Origin: Bosea sp. 685
GTDB lineage: Bacteria; Pseudomonadota; Alphaproteobacteria; Rhizobiales; Beijerinckiaceae
Assembly: GCF_031884435.1 (NCBI RefSeq)
Contig: NZ_CP134779.1
Location: 3,968,001 to 4,032,000, forward strand
Direction: 5' to 3'
Length of the DNA: 64,000 bases
The notes under the pieces were generated by a model. The model was not told the DNA's origin. It worked only from the letters and a program-made list of their open reading frames with translations, and did not search any database. The position numbers were made by a program, and so were the translations under genes. Shown one piece after another: positions 1-7,139 of this stretch (within the stretch, counting starts at the first letter, position 1; the number at the start of each line of letters is the position of its first letter).

Positions 1-2
1 GC

Positions 3-335
3 CGCCTCGACATCGCCCTCTCCTCGCCCGGCTCCTCGGGCGCCGGCACCAATCCCGAGCAGCTCTTCGCCGCCGGCTGGTCCGCCTGCTTCATCGGCGC
101 GCTCGGCCTTGCCGCCGGCGCACGCAAGATCCGGCTTCCCGCCGACACAGCCGTCGATGCCGAGATCGATCTCGCCAATACCGACGGGGCCTATTTCCTG
201 CGCGCCCGGCTTAACGTCAGCCTTCCCGGCATCGCGCCCGAGATCGCCCAGTCGCTGGTCGAAGCCGCGCACCAGACCTGCCCTTATTCCAAGGCCACGC
301 GCGGCAATATCGAGGTGGTGACCACCATCCTCTGA
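3..335 (+). CDS. ohr: Organic hydroperoxide resistance protein Ohr (5' end outside window)
   Basis: The reading frame is open from the window edge and gives 110 C-terminal residues of an OsmC/Ohr-family peroxidase. Ohr enzymes reduce organic and fatty-acid hydroperoxides in the cytoplasm with a pair of redox-active cysteines. Both cysteines are visible: one in a GWSACF context (codon 87-89) and one in QTCPYSKATRGN (codon 279-281), the Ohr-type spacing and surroundings rather than the OsmC type. The frame ends VVTTIL and TGA. Only about 30 N-terminal residues should be missing. Any OhrR regulator would lie outside the window. Confidence 0.9.
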   Translation, partial: RLDIALSSPGSSGAGTNPEQLFAAGWSACFIGALGLAAGARKIRLPADTAVDAEIDLANTDGAYFLRARLNVSLPGIAPEIAQSLVEAAHQTCPYSKATRGNIEVVTTIL

Positions 336-477
336 CCAGCTGCACGGCTCCGGCGACCGCACGCCCATCGCGACAAGGGTTCGCGGCAAGACTTCGCAGC
401 AAGCGTGCGGCCGCCCGGCCCTGGCTTCCAACGCCACGCCGACGCAAGCCTTGCACCGAGAACCCGTTTGGACATTC

Positions 478-601
478 GAGCCCTCATCCTGAGGAGCCGC
501 GTCAGCGGCGTCTCGAAGGATGCTCCAGATATCTCCAGAGCCTCCTGGAGCATCCTTCGAGACGCCATTCCAAGGGGAATGGCTCCTCAGGATGAGGGCT
601 C
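478..601. repeat. 124-bp two-tier intergenic palindrome (family A)
   Basis: The outer arms, 478-498 and 581-601, are perfect 21-bp inverted copies. The inner arms, 507-528 and 545-566, are perfect 22-bp inverted copies. The unit fills the gap between ohr and the dipZ-like gene, and the rest of that gap (336-639) holds no gene I can support. Both arms carry the CATCCTGAGGAG and TCTCGAAGGATG style words seen in dispersed palindromes of Hyphomicrobiales (recalled, not searched). As RNA it would fold into a long hairpin and could protect or terminate transcripts. Confidence 0.85.
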
Positions 602-639
602 AGGGAGTTTCCAATCAAACTCTGAGAAGGAGGGCACCG

Positions 640-2397
640 ATGTCCCTTTTCATCCCAGCCTATCTCGCAGGCGTGCTGACGATCCTCTCGCCCTGTATCC
701 TGCCGGTCGTGCCGTTCATCCTGGTGCAGGCGAACCGGTCCTTCCATCGCCAGTCCTTCCGTCGACATGGCTTGCCGATGCTGCTGGGGCTGGCTTTTGC
801 CTTCGCCGCGGTGGCGAGCCTGGCAGCGGTCGCCGGGGGCTGGGCTGTCCAGGCGAACCGCTTCGGGCGCGCCGTCGCCTTGGTCCTGCTCGCCGGCTTC
901 GGTCTTGGCCTGATCTTTCCAGCGCTCGCCGCCCGCCTCTCCTCGCCGCTGGTGGGAGCTGGATCGTGGCTGGCGGCATGGACACAGAGAGGACGGGCCG
1001 AGGGCGGACAGGCCGGCACGCTCTCCTCGGTCGTCCTCGGCGTGGCCACCGGACTGCTCTGGACGCCCTGCGCCGGCCCGGTGCTGGGGCTGATCCTCTC
1101 CGGCGCGGCGTTGAGCGGGCCCGGTCCGCAGACCAGCGCGCTCCTGCTCGCCTATGGCCTCGGCGCTGCCACCTCGCTCGCCGCCACCATGCTCGCCGGG
1201 CGGCAACTCCTCGCCCGCTTGCGGCCTTCACTGCCCTGGGTCGAGCGGGCGCGCCGGCTCGCTGGGGCCGCTGTCATCGGCAGCGTGGCGCTGCTGGCGC
1301 TCGGCCTCGACACCAGCCTGCTGCAGCGCCTCTCCGCCGAGCAGACCGCCAAGCTGGAAAACACGCTGATGACAAGCATCGCAAAGGTCGTTGGCGGCTT
1401 CGGGCAATCCGCCGGCGCCGCCGTCCCCGATACGCTACCCGGTCCACTCGCTGCGCTGCTCGACAGGCAGGGCTGGATCAATTCGCCGCCGCTGCGCACT
1501 GAGGCGCTGCGCGGCAAAGTCGTCGTCGTCAGTTTCTGGACCTATTCCTGCATCAACTGCCTGCGCGCGCTTCCGCATCTGAAGGCCTGGGCGGACAGGT
1601 ACAAGGATCAAGGTCTCGTCGTCATCGGCGTCCACGCGCCGGAATTCGCCTTCGAGCGGGATCGCAACAATGTGGCCCAGGCCAGCCTATCGCTCGGCCT
1701 GGGTTATCCGGTCGTGCTCGACAATGATTTTCGCATCTGGCGGGCTTTCGGCAATAGCGGCTGGCCGGGCGTCCATATCGTCGGCAGCGACGGCCGGGTC
1801 CGCCATCAGGTGACCGGCGAAGGCCGCTACGACCAGTCCGAGCAGGTTATCCGGCGCCTGCTGACTGAGGCGAATGCGATCGACAGCGCCGGCTCCAGCC
1901 AGCCGGTCGAAGGCCAGGGCGCCCAGAAGCAAGCGGATTGGAGCAATCTGCGTTCGCCCGAAACCTATCTCGGTCATGACAAGGCCGAGCGCTTCGCCTC
2001 GGCGGGCTCGCTTACCCCGGACGAACCGCGCGAATACCGGCACCCCGCCACGCTGCCGGCCAATGCCTGGAGCCTGTCGGGCAACTGGACGGTCGGCCCC
2101 GAATTCGCCGCACTGAACCAGGCTGGAGGCGGACTGCGCTACCGCGTCCATGCCCGCGACCTGCATCTCGTGCTGGTTCCGGGCGCGCCCGACCGCCCGG
2201 TCCGGTTTCGCGTCAGGATCGACGGCGCCGCGCCAGGAGCAAGCCATGGCTCGGATAGCGACGAGCAGGGTTTTGGCACCGTCCGCGACGGGCGGCTCTA
2301 CCAGCTCCTGCGCCAGGCCGGCCCGGTCGCGGAGCGGACCGTCGAGATCGAGTTCCTCGACCCGGGCGTGCGCGCCTACGCCTTCACCTTCGGCTGA
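640..2397 (+). CDS. DipZ-like protein: CcdA membrane domain, TlpA-type thioredoxin and C-terminal module
   Basis: This 585-residue protein appears to carry reducing power across the inner membrane to periplasmic thiols. Residues about 1-250 are a CcdA/DsbD-type membrane domain with cysteines in LSPCILP (C19) and LWTPCAGP. Residues about 285-420 form a TlpA/AhpC-like thioredoxin fold with a CINC motif at 304-307. The last roughly 150 residues match the extra C-terminal beta-rich module of DipZ proteins. The start at 640 is chosen because GAGAAGGAGG at 624-633 is a strong ribosome site. Earlier in-frame ATGs fall inside the upstream palindrome. CINC instead of CxPC is usual for this branch. The exact partner is unknown. 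Confidence 0.85.
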   Translation: MSLFIPAYLAGVLTILSPCILPVVPFILVQANRSFHRQSFRRHGLPMLLGLAFAFAAVASLAAVAGGWAVQANRFGRAVALVLLAGFGLGLIFPALAARLSSPLVGAGSWLAAWTQRGRAEGGQAGTLSSVVLGVATGLLWTPCAGPVLGLILSGAALSGPGPQTSALLLAYGLGAATSLAATMLAGRQLLARLRPSLPWVERARRLAGAAVIGSVALLALGLDTSLLQRLSAEQTAKLENTLMTSIAKVVGGFGQSAGAAVPDTLPGPLAALLDRQGWINSPPLRTEALRGKVVVVSFWTYSCINCLRALPHLKAWADRYKDQGLVVIGVHAPEFAFERDRNNVAQASLSLGLGYPVVLDNDFRIWRAFGNSGWPGVHIVGSDGRVRHQVTGEGRYDQSEQVIRRLLTEANAIDSAGSSQPVEGQGAQKQADWSNLRSPETYLGHDKAERFASAGSLTPDEPREYRHPATLPANAWSLSGNWTVGPEFAALNQAGGGLRYRVHARDLHLVLVPGAPDRPVRFRVRIDGAAPGASHGSDSDEQGFGTVRDGRLYQLLRQAGPVAERTVEIEFLDPGVRAYAFTFG

Positions 2398-2465
2398 GGG
2401 CGCCAACCCGCGCTCTCTTCAAGACAACCAGACAACCCCAGCAAGACAATCCCAGGAGAATGACA

Positions 2466-3500
2466 ATGCAGCGCTCCCCCGAACCCGTCGACCGGAACCG
2501 CCGCCGCCTGCTGGCAAGCGTGGCCGCTGCGCTGGCCGCCACGCAGCTTGGCCCGATCAGCCCGGCCATGGCCCAGCCGGCGGCAGCACTACGCGGCGCC
2601 TCCGGCTTCCCCGCCCTCAAGCAGATCGAGGCCGGCGTCCTCAATATCGGCTATGTCGATGCCGGCCCGAGCGACGGCCGCGTCGTCATCCTGCTGCATG
2701 GCTGGCCCTACGACATCCACAGCTACATCGATGTCGTGCCCGTGCTGACGGCCAGGGGCTACCGCGTGATCGTGCCGCATCTGCGTGGCTACGGCACGAC
2801 CCGGTTCCTCTCGGATGCGACGCCGCGCAACGGACAGCAAGCGGCGCTCGCCGTCGACGTGATCGCGCTGATGGACGCGCTCAAGATCGAGAAGGCCGTG
2901 CTCGGCGGCTATGATTGGGGCGCGCGGACCGTCAACATCGTCGCCGCGCTCTGGCCGCAGCGCGTCAAGGCCATGGTCTCGGTCAGCGGTTATCTGATCG
3001 GCAGCCAGAGCGCCAACCGGATGCCGCTGCCGCCCAAGGCCGAGCAGGACTGGTGGTACCAGTATTATTTCGCCACCGAGCGCGGCCGGCTCGGCTATCA
3101 GCAGAACACGCATGCTTTCGCGCAACTGATCTGGCAGACCGCATCGCCGCGCTGGGCCTTCGACGACGCCACCTTCGCACGCAGCGCGGCCTCTCTCGAC
3201 AATCCCGATCACGTCGCGATCACCATCCACAACTACCGCTGGCGGCTTAGCCTGGCGGAGGGCGAGGCCCGCTATGACGATCTGGAGCAGCGCCTCGCCC
3301 AGGCTCCCACGATCGCCGTGCCGACCATCACGCTGGAAGGCGACGCCAATGGCGCACCGCATCCCGACCCGGCAGCCTATGCCAGGAAGTTCTCGGGCTG
3401 GTATCAGCACAGGAGCCTCTCCGGCGGGATTGGGCACAACCCGCCGCAGGAGGCGCCCGCAGCCTTCGCTGACGCGATCATCGCGGTCGATCGCGCTTGA
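2466..3500 (+). CDS. Tat-exported alpha/beta hydrolase, epoxide hydrolase / haloalkane dehalogenase type
   Basis: The product is a 344-residue hydrolase with a twin-arginine leader (RNRRRLLAS, then a hydrophobic Ala-rich stretch ending AMAQPA), so it probably acts in the periplasm. The fold is shown by the oxyanion-region LLHGWP, a nucleophile elbow GGYDWGAR with Asp as nucleophile, and GIGHNPPQE near the C-terminus for the catalytic His. An Asp rather than Ser nucleophile points to epoxide hydrolases or dehalogenases. The ATG at 2466 is preferred to 2460 because AGGAG at 2454-2458 is 7 nt from it but only 1 nt from the other. It lies 68 bp after dipZ. The substrate is unknown. Confidence 0.8.
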   Translation: MQRSPEPVDRNRRRLLASVAAALAATQLGPISPAMAQPAAALRGASGFPALKQIEAGVLNIGYVDAGPSDGRVVILLHGWPYDIHSYIDVVPVLTARGYRVIVPHLRGYGTTRFLSDATPRNGQQAALAVDVIALMDALKIEKAVLGGYDWGARTVNIVAALWPQRVKAMVSVSGYLIGSQSANRMPLPPKAEQDWWYQYYFATERGRLGYQQNTHAFAQLIWQTASPRWAFDDATFARSAASLDNPDHVAITIHNYRWRLSLAEGEARYDDLEQRLAQAPTIAVPTITLEGDANGAPHPDPAAYARKFSGWYQHRSLSGGIGHNPPQEAPAAFADAIIAVDRA

Positions 3501-3553
3501 ACCCGGTCGGGGAATGACCGAGTTTGAGCGCCTTGCCGGGGCGCCAGGACCGT

Positions 3554-4507
3554 ATGGATCGCATCGATGCGATGAGGGTGTTCATCGCCGCCCTCGATGA
3601 AGGAAGCCTCGCCGGGGCGGGCCGCCAGCTCGGCCGCTCCCCGGCGGCGGTCAGCCGGGCGGTCGCCTTCCTCGAGCAGCAGGTCGGCGCCACGCTGCTG
3701 CACCGAACCACGCGGGCGATCAGGCTCAGCGAGATCGGCGAGCGCTATGCCGCGGCATGCCGGCGCGTCCTCGCCGAATTGCAGGAGGCCGAGGCCGTGG
3801 GGGCCGATGAGCGCGTCGCGCCCCACGGCACCTTGACCATCACGGCGCCACCGATCAGCGGCGAGGAGATCCTGCGCCCGATCATCGACGCCTATATCGA
3901 GGCCTTCCCCGCCGTCTCGGTCAATCTCGTCTTGCTCGTGCGCAGCGCGAACCTGATCGAGGAAGGCATCGACATCGCGCTGCGCATCCTGGAGCTGCCG
4001 GACTCCGCGATGACCGCGATCCGCATCGGCGGTGACGTCAAGCCGGTGATCGTCGCCTCGCCGCGCTATCTGAGCCAGCATCCGCGCATCGACGAGCCCG
4101 CCGACCTGACCAGGCACAGCATCATTGCCTGCACCGATTTCGGGCGCGAGGCCTGGGTCTTTCCCCCCGTGAAGGGCGGCTCCATCCCCCGCTCCGTCCC
4201 GTTCAAGCCAAGGCTGAGCGTCAACAGCGTCAGGGCGGCGCTGGGCGCGGCTGTCGGCGGGCTCGGCGTCACGCGCCTGCTCTCCTATCATGTCGCCGAG
4301 CGCGTGCAGGACGGCTCGCTGATGCTCCTCCTGCGAGACGCCGAGCCGCCGGCCCGCCCGGTCAATCTGGTGCTGCCGCAGGGCCGCTCCTCGGTTCCCA
4401 AGGTCCGTGCCTTCCTCGATTTCGCGGTGCCACGGCTGCGCGCCGACTTCGCCCGGCTCTCGGCCGAGTCGATCGCGATGCATGGCGAGAAGCATTCTTC
4501 CGTTTGA
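3554..4507 (+). CDS. LysR-family transcriptional regulator
   Basis: The protein is 317 residues, typical of LysR. It has an N-terminal winged helix (MDRIDAMRVFIAALDEGSL, then RSPAAVSRAV) and a periplasmic-binding-like effector domain over the rest. The start at 3554 begins exactly at the conserved LysR N-terminus. An upstream ATG would add ten unsupported residues. It lies 53 bp after the hydrolase and before the SDR and tautomerase genes in the same direction, so it may control one or both sets. LysR genes are more often divergent from their targets, so the target is uncertain. A strong hairpin covers its stop codon. Confidence 0.85.
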   Translation: MDRIDAMRVFIAALDEGSLAGAGRQLGRSPAAVSRAVAFLEQQVGATLLHRTTRAIRLSEIGERYAAACRRVLAELQEAEAVGADERVAPHGTLTITAPPISGEEILRPIIDAYIEAFPAVSVNLVLLVRSANLIEEGIDIALRILELPDSAMTAIRIGGDVKPVIVASPRYLSQHPRIDEPADLTRHSIIACTDFGREAWVFPPVKGGSIPRSVPFKPRLSVNSVRAALGAAVGGLGVTRLLSYHVAERVQDGSLMLLLRDAEPPARPVNLVLPQGRSSVPKVRAFLDFAVPRLRADFARLSAESIAMHGEKHSSV

Positions 4508-4538
4508 CGGAAGAATGCCTGCCTAACGACGGGCATTC
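4492..4538 (+). terminator. Overlapping alternative hairpins at the end of the lysR gene
   Basis: Stem 1 pairs 4492-4503 with 4507-4518, 12 perfect base pairs with a 3-nt loop, and the lysR stop codon lies at 4505-4507. Stem 2 pairs 4513-4519 with 4532-4538, 7 bp. The two share 4513-4518 and cannot form together. No U-run follows, so a classical intrinsic terminator is not clear. The structure sits before the SDR start at 4632 and could limit read-through or act as an attenuator. Confidence 0.45.
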
Positions 4539-4631
4539 AGTCGCTCCGCGAAATCGCCAAAATGATCCTCACCAGGCCAGACGGGCCGGGCAGCGGCGAT
4601 TTCGCTCGCTGTCGACGAGATGAGGATCATC

Positions 4632-5342
4632 ATGAGCAACGAACGGAAAGTGGCTATCGTCACCGGTGCTTCACAGGGCATCGGGGCTGCGCTGGTGAAG
4701 GGATTTCGCGACCGCAATTATCGCGTCGTGGCGACGTCGCGCTCGATCAAGCAGGGCAGCGACCCCGACATTCTCGCCGTTCCCGGCGACATCGCCGATC
4801 CGGCGACGGCCGAGGCGGTGATCCGCGAGGCGCTCGCCCGCTTTGGACGGATCGACACGCTGGTGAACAATGCCGGCGTCTTCATCGCCAAGCCCTTCAC
4901 CGACTACACCGCCGCCGATTTCGAGGCCAAGATCGCGACCAACCTCGCCGGCTTCTTCCACATCACGCAGCGGGCCGCAGGCCAGATGCTGAAGCAGGGC
5001 TCCGGCCATATCGTCAGCATCACCACGAGCCTGACCGACCATGCGATCGCCGGGGTCCCGACCGTTCTTGCCAATCTGACCAAGGGCGGCATCAATTCGG
5101 CGACGAAGGCGCTCGCCATCGAATATGCGGGGCGGGGCATCCGCGTGAACGCCGTCTCGCCGGGCGTGATCAAGACGCCGATGCATCCGCCGCAGACGCA
5201 TGAATTCCTCGCCGCTCTCCACCCGGTGAAGCGGATGGGCGAGATCCGCGACATCGTCGAGGCCGTGCTGTTCCTGGAGAGCGCAGGCTTCGTCACCGGC
5301 GAGATCCTGCATGTCGATGGCGGCCAGAGCGCCGGGCACTGA
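4632..5342 (+). CDS. SDR-family oxidoreductase lacking the catalytic tyrosine
   Basis: This 236-residue short-chain dehydrogenase has the cofactor motif TGASQGIG, NNAG at the end of strand 4 and a C-terminal HVDGGQSAGH tail. The usual YxxxK is replaced: the residue four before the conserved Lys is Ala (LANLTKGG), although the Lys and a Ser in TTSL remain. This may be a non-classical subgroup or an altered activity. The start at 4632 is preferred over 4620 because GAGGA at 4622-4626 is correctly spaced. The tautomerase gene follows 16 bp after its stop, so the two are probably co-transcribed. The substrate is unknown. Confidence 0.8.
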   Translation: MSNERKVAIVTGASQGIGAALVKGFRDRNYRVVATSRSIKQGSDPDILAVPGDIADPATAEAVIREALARFGRIDTLVNNAGVFIAKPFTDYTAADFEAKIATNLAGFFHITQRAAGQMLKQGSGHIVSITTSLTDHAIAGVPTVLANLTKGGINSATKALAIEYAGRGIRVNAVSPGVIKTPMHPPQTHEFLAALHPVKRMGEIRDIVEAVLFLESAGFVTGEILHVDGGQSAGH

Positions 5343-5358
5343 GAGAAGGAGGGACACC

Positions 5359-5589
5359 ATGCCGATCGTCACCATCCAGGTCACGCGGGAGGGCTCGGGC
5401 CCCGGCCGCAGCTCGGTTACGCCCGAGGAGAAGGCCCAGCTCATCGCCGGCGTCAGCCAGCTCCTGCTCGATGTGCTGCACAAGCCGCTCGATGCGACCT
5501 TCGTCGTGATCGAGGAGGTGGAGCTCGAAAACTGGGGCTGGGGCGGCTTGCCCGTGCCCGAATATCGCAAGCGGCGCGCGGCGGGCTAA
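5359..5589 (+). CDS. Small 4-oxalocrotonate tautomerase-family protein
   Basis: The protein has 76 residues and begins Met-Pro-Ile-Val-Thr-Ile. Removal of Met would expose the N-terminal proline that serves as catalytic base in the tautomerase superfamily. The length and helix-strand layout (EEKAQLIAGVSQLLLDVL, then TFVVIEEVE) suit the 4-OT group, which forms oligomers in the cytoplasm. The ribosome site AAGGAGGG lies just before the start. It follows the SDR by 16 bp and probably acts on the same compound class, a carbonyl compound able to tautomerise. The specific reaction cannot be told from sequence. Confidence 0.8.
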   Translation: MPIVTIQVTREGSGPGRSSVTPEEKAQLIAGVSQLLLDVLHKPLDATFVVIEEVELENWGWGGLPVPEYRKRRAAG

Positions 5590-5591
5590 AG

Positions 5592-5656
5592 GCATCCTCG
5601 GGCGAGGCGGACGCGGGCTCGCGTGAGGACGATGCGTTAAACCACAGCGCTGGAGC
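5592..5656. repeat. Degenerate copy of the GAGC...CCGGTTCGCG repeat (family C)
   Basis: This short intergenic stretch keeps the order of the family C repeat: a gcatcctcgggcgag start, then CTCGCGTGAGGA, then GCGTTAAACCA, then GCTGGAGC. Several substitutions set it apart from better copies at 6982, 12985, 26221 and 41998. It is read as a decayed copy. Confidence 0.45.
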
Positions 5657-5672
5657 TTGCAGTCTTGGCAGC

Positions 5673-5712
5673 GAACCACGCCGTCATCCCGGGCGAAGCG
5701 AAGCGCAGAGCA
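5673..5712. repeat. Left part of a family B palindrome interrupted by the IS110 element
   Basis: Positions 5673-5692 are a perfect 20-bp inverted copy of 6934-6953 on the far side of the insertion sequence. The next bases, GCGAAGCGAAGCGCAGAGC, match the inner arm expected in this palindrome family. The unit's other part is at 6859-6953. Confidence 0.75.
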
Positions 5713-5722
5713 ACTGTCATGT

Positions 5723-6676
5723 TCAGCTTGCTTTGTTGTTGAATTGCCAGGGTTTTTGATTGCGCGCCATGGCGTTGAGAACGACGAGGATACGTCTGGC
5801 GAGTGCGATGAGGGCGACTTTGGCGGCTTTGCCGGCTTTGCGCAGGCCGTCATAGATGGCCTTGGCCCAGGGATTGTGGAGCTTGGCTGCGAAGGCGGCG
5901 AGGTAGAGGCTGCGCCGCAGGGCGTCGCGTCCGGCTTCGATGTGGCTGATGCCGCGGGATTTGCCGCTGTCGTACGGATAGGGAGCGACGCCGGCCAGCG
6001 CCGCAGCCTTCCTGGCGTCGATATGGCCGAGTTCAGGCATCTCGGCGAGGAGGACCCGGATGGTGTTGGGTCCGATACCGGTCATGCTGTCGAGGAGCTC
6101 GGCCTTGGCGCTGAACTCCTCATCGGCTGCGATCAACACTTCGATGGCGGCCTGGGCTTGCTTCACGGTACTGCGGATGGCGTCCATCTCGGTCTCGATC
6201 ACGCGGCGCAGGGCCTCGACCTCGATGTGATCGAGGCGGTTCTGCAGGCGCAGGAGGTAGGCTTGCGCCCGGGCGATCTCACGCGACCAGAGCGTCAGCT
6301 CCTGCTGCGAGAGGCTGGGCTTTGGGAAGGGCCTGGCCTCGTGGGCGACGAGGAAATCGGCGATCAGGCGGGCATCGAGCGGATCGGTCTTGGCGCGGTT
6401 GCCGCGTGCCTTGGCGAATTGACGGCAGCGCCAACTATCGACCATCAGCACGGTGAAGCCCGCCTCGCGAAACAGGCTGACGGCAAGCCGTTCATATCCG
6501 CCGGTCGGTTCCATGCCGACGGTGGTGAAGCCGGCCTGCAGCAGACGCTTGATCTGCGCCAGGATGGCCGGCGCGGTATTGTCGATCCGCACGACCTTGC
6601 TGGCGATGGCAAGGTCGAGCCAGCCTTTGGAAACGTCGATGCCGACGGGGCTGTTCTGTGTCATGGTCATAAGCAT
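5723..6676 (-). CDS. IS110-family DEDD transposase (serine-type recombinase with RuvC-like domain)
   Basis: The 317-residue protein has the IS110 order. An N-terminal RuvC-like domain contains GIDVSKGWLDLAI, EPTGGYE and KTDPLDARLIADFL (acidic catalytic residues). A coiled linker follows, then a C-terminal Tnp20 domain with MTGIGPNT, AALAGVAPYPYDSG and GRDALRRSLYLAA carrying the conserved serine. The start is taken at 6676. ATGs at 6670 and 6664 are also possible, and no clear ribosome site distinguishes them. Reading the frame further upstream would enter the leader and the flanking palindrome. All key residues are present, so the copy looks functional. Confidence 0.9.
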   Translation of the reverse strand: MLMTMTQNSPVGIDVSKGWLDLAIASKVVRIDNTAPAILAQIKRLLQAGFTTVGMEPTGGYERLAVSLFREAGFTVLMVDSWRCRQFAKARGNRAKTDPLDARLIADFLVAHEARPFPKPSLSQQELTLWSREIARAQAYLLRLQNRLDHIEVEALRRVIETEMDAIRSTVKQAQAAIEVLIAADEEFSAKAELLDSMTGIGPNTIRVLLAEMPELGHIDARKAAALAGVAPYPYDSGKSRGISHIEAGRDALRRSLYLAAFAAKLHNPWAKAIYDGLRKAGKAAKVALIALARRILVVLNAMARNQKPWQFNNKAS

Positions 6677-6858
6677 CCCAGGCTTGGAAGCGAGGTCAAA
6701 AGCCCCGTGCAACTGTTCGGACTGGCTTGGGTGCGGCCGACTGCTCTTGCTCTGTTCAACCTCTTGAGGGCTGACCGGGATCTCGGCATCTCGACCGCGC
6801 CGGCTGGGGATGGCCGTCCCCGGCCGGCCAAACCATCTTACACAGTCTGCCTTTCCAA
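6677..6858 (-). ncRNA. Candidate IS110 bridge RNA leader
   Basis: The 182-nt non-coding left end lies directly upstream of the transposase, where IS110 elements encode the bridge RNA. On the minus strand it has a strong hairpin near its 5' side (GGGGA/TCCCC inside GCCGGC/GCCGGC, about 6798-6830). A first loop follows with GATCCCGG (6782-6775), identical to the left target flank, and CAGAGCA (6754-6748), complementary to the right target flank TGCTCTG. A second loop carries ACAGTTGC (6716-6709), identical to the right element end, and TTCCAA (6689-6684), complementary to the left element end TTGGAA. This is inspection only and no fold was computed. Confidence 0.65.
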
Positions 6859-6953
6859 CCCGGGATCCATGCCGGAGCGCTGCCTGGTTAGGTTCAGGCA
6901 TGGATCCCGGATCGGCGCCGCTACGCGGCTTGTCCGGGATGACGGCGTGGTTC
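6859..6953. repeat. Right part of the family B palindrome, with a 14-bp hairpin
   Basis: Arms 6860-6873 and 6897-6910 are perfect 14-bp inverted copies (CCGGGATCCATGCC). Beyond them lie GGCGCCGCTACGCGGCTTGTCC and the 20-bp arm 6934-6953 that pairs with 5673-5692. The order of words matches the palindrome at 22583-22692 with C/T changes, so both belong to one dispersed family. Confidence 0.75.
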
Positions 6954-6981
6954 CGAGCATAAACGGCAGGTTCCAGGACCC

Positions 6982-7080
6982 TATTTTCAAGCGAAGCGGA
7001 CACCGGTTCGCGTCAAGACAATGCGATGAAGCCAAGGAGCTGGAGCATTTCCGCGCTTCGGAGAAACGCAAGGAATGCTC
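6982..7080. repeat. Intergenic repeat, family C, with terminal hairpin
   Basis: This copy reads ATTTTCAAGCGAAGCGGACACCGG, TTCGCGTCAAGAC, then AGGAGCTGGAGCATT. It ends in an inverted repeat (GAGCATT at 7043 with AATGCTC at 7080). The same layout recurs at 12985-13090, 26221-26318 and 41998-42103, always between genes. Confidence 0.75.
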
Positions 7081-7139
7081 TGGTCTCGCCGACGCCCTGA
7101 CCCCACCATGTCTGCGACACAGCGTTGAAGGGAACCGCC

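Larger units (their letters stand above)
5713..6859 (-). mobile_element. IS110-family insertion sequence, about 1.15 kb, inside a family B palindrome
   Basis: The element contains one DEDD transposase gene and about 180 bp of non-coding leader upstream of it. Only about 10 bp follow the stop. There are no terminal inverted repeats, as expected for IS110. The ends are placed where palindrome sequence stops on both sides: ...CGCAGAGCA on the left and CCCGGGATCC on the right. A shared GT dinucleotide (minus strand, 5713-5714 and 6858-6859) is the likely crossover core. The exact ends rest on inference, since no empty site is in the window. Confidence 0.75.

Noticed and set aside
520..639. In-frame upstream ATG extending the dipZ-like protein by 40 residues
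   Set aside because: The extension translates the family A palindrome, and a strong ribosome site precedes the ATG at 640.
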